Assembly: GCA_002308615.1 (NCBI GenBank)
Contig: DBWC01000064.1
Span: forward strand, 1 to 6,563
DNA from: Clostridiales bacterium UBA1248
GTDB lineage: Bacteria; Bacillota; Clostridia; Oscillospirales; CAG-272
Direction: 5' to 3'
DNA length: 6,563 nt
In this document: positions 5,746 through 6,563 of the stretch, piece after piece
Layout of the letters: each line of letters begins with the position of its first letter
How positions within the stretch are numbered: the stretch's first letter is position 1
Translations under genes and position numbers: made by a program
The notes under the pieces: model-generated
Told to the model about the DNA's origin: nothing
The model's database searches: none
Seen by the model: only the letters and a program-made list of their open reading frames with translations

Positions 5746-6563
5746 TCACATTCTCTTTATCTTTTTATCGTACGGCTCTTTGTTTTTATACGCTTCTATT
5801 ATACGCGCGGCTTCCTCCGCCGTCTCGTCCGTGAAGAAGAAATGCAGATCGCCCACGGAACCGCCCGCGACGGCGTCTATCTTGTCCGCCATGTAAACAG
5901 GCACGGGGTTGTAGATCACGTTTCTGTGTATGAACTGCCTGCAGACGGGAACGGACTGGCCGGCCCTGTCGCGGAAGTATCTGAACTGACCGTCGCCGCA
6001 CGCCTCGCATTTCTTAAGCGGGTCGGACGTACCGGAAATATCGCGTATCATGCACTTTTCAAGCACCATTTCCGGCAGCTTGCCGTATACCGCCGCGCCT
6101 GTCTTTACGGGAGAAGACGACGTGAGCGCTTTCATCTGCGCTATGTTGAGCTCAGGCGAAAGTATTACGGAAGAAAGCCCTTCGGACGAGAGCACCTCCG
6201 CGGTGCGCGAGTTGAAAACGTTCAAATGAAGTCCGCCGTGCACCTGGAAGCCGTATTTCAAAGCCAGTCTCAGCGTGCCGACGTTCGATACCATGACGTG
6301 CTTCACTCCGCAGAGCTTGACGCGTATGAGCATTTCCTCGAGCAGCGTGTACTCGTGCATCATCACGACCGGGGGAAGCTCCACGCCGTCCGTAACGTCG
6401 CGCACGGACATCTGGGCGTTCAGGTACTCGTCTATCGGCAGGTATATATGCGAAAACTGAGCTAAATACGATCTTTGCGGTATGCCCTTGCTTCTTACGA
6501 AATGCACCACGGGCGAGCTGCCGCCGGATTCCTGTGCACCGGCTCTTACCGGCTCGGAATAAG
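5746..6563 (-). CDS. U32 family protein ("peptidase U32"), C-terminal part, cut by the window edge
   Basis: The frame is open to the right edge, so the gene starts outside the window; 271 residues plus a TGA stop are visible. A GTG at 6508-6510 is not a credible start because the frame continues upstream without a stop. Counting from that GTG, the region with HGGLHLNVFNSRTAEVL (91-107) and VILSPELNIAQM (115-126) matches the barrel of U32 proteins, and VYGKLPEMVLEKC (141-153) with DRAGQSVPVC (181-190) and YNPVPVYMADKID (200-212) matches the second, C-terminal U32 unit of the long clostridial proteins that also carry DUF3656. Four cysteines (153, 168, 171, 190) sit where U32 relatives bind an iron-sulfur cluster. 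Characterised U32 members act in RNA hydroxylation (RlhA, TrhP) or ubiquinone synthesis (UbiU/V) as well as being annotated as proteases, so the substrate here is open. The stop is one base before dut, implying co-translation. Family assignment is firm; function is not. Confidence 0.88.
   Translation of the reverse strand, partial: YSEPVRAGAQESGGSSPVVHFVRSKGIPQRSYLAQFSHIYLPIDEYLNAQMSVRDVTDGVELPPVVMMHEYTLLEEMLIRVKLCGVKHVMVSNVGTLRLALKYGFQVHGGLHLNVFNSRTAEVLSSEGLSSVILSPELNIAQMKALTSSSPVKTGAAVYGKLPEMVLEKCMIRDISGTSDPLKKCEACGDGQFRYFRDRAGQSVPVCRQFIHRNVIYNPVPVYMADKIDAVAGGSVGDLHFFFTDETAEEAARIIEAYKNKEPYDKKIKRM

Noticed and set aside
5734..6465. Plus-strand open frame of 243 codons opposite the U32 gene
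   Set aside because: Complement shadow of a conserved gene; composition (many Arg, His, Val, Tyr) is that of a mirrored frame and no family is recognised.

Overview
The window looks like a chromosomal piece of a Gram-positive-type anaerobe of class Clostridia (Bacillota), probably an uncultured gut lineage. The reasons are the gene set (a long-type U32 family protein, dut, maf, mreB, mreC, mreD and a class B penicillin-binding protein in one run), a base composition near half GC by eye, and frequent AUA isoleucine codons. No gene is assigned to a species. Nothing here looks like a phage, plasmid or transferred island.

All seven genes lie on the minus strand and read from the right edge towards the left. 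In transcription order they are: the C-terminal part of a U32 family protein (cut by the window edge), dut (dUTPase), maf (nucleotide pyrophosphatase), mreB, mreC, mreD and a PBP2/MrdA-type transpeptidase. Gaps between genes are 1, 4, 17, 12, 1 and 1 bases, so this is almost certainly one transcription unit with strong translational coupling. Its promoter is upstream of the window. The unit ends in a strong hairpin terminator at about 84-118.

Functionally there are two blocks. The first is nucleotide housekeeping: dUTPase removes dUTP and Maf removes unwanted (deoxy)nucleoside triphosphates. The second is the elongasome: MreB filaments under the membrane, the MreC scaffold, the membrane protein MreD, and the transpeptidase that crosslinks lateral-wall peptidoglycan. 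RadC, often found between maf and mreB in Bacillota, is absent. The minCD and rodA genes that often follow in clostridia are not before the terminator.

The left 213 bases carry no gene. They hold the terminator, a perfect 14-bp palindrome, a pair of mutually exclusive hairpins, and beyond the terminator a modular repeat with three copies of an 11-base unit separated by different short inserts. I found no clearly new system. The points most worth a second look are substitutions in the MreB nucleotide-hydrolysis site (the usual catalytic Glu is Gln), an mreC start without a Shine-Dalgarno but with a hairpin just upstream, and the modular repeat.
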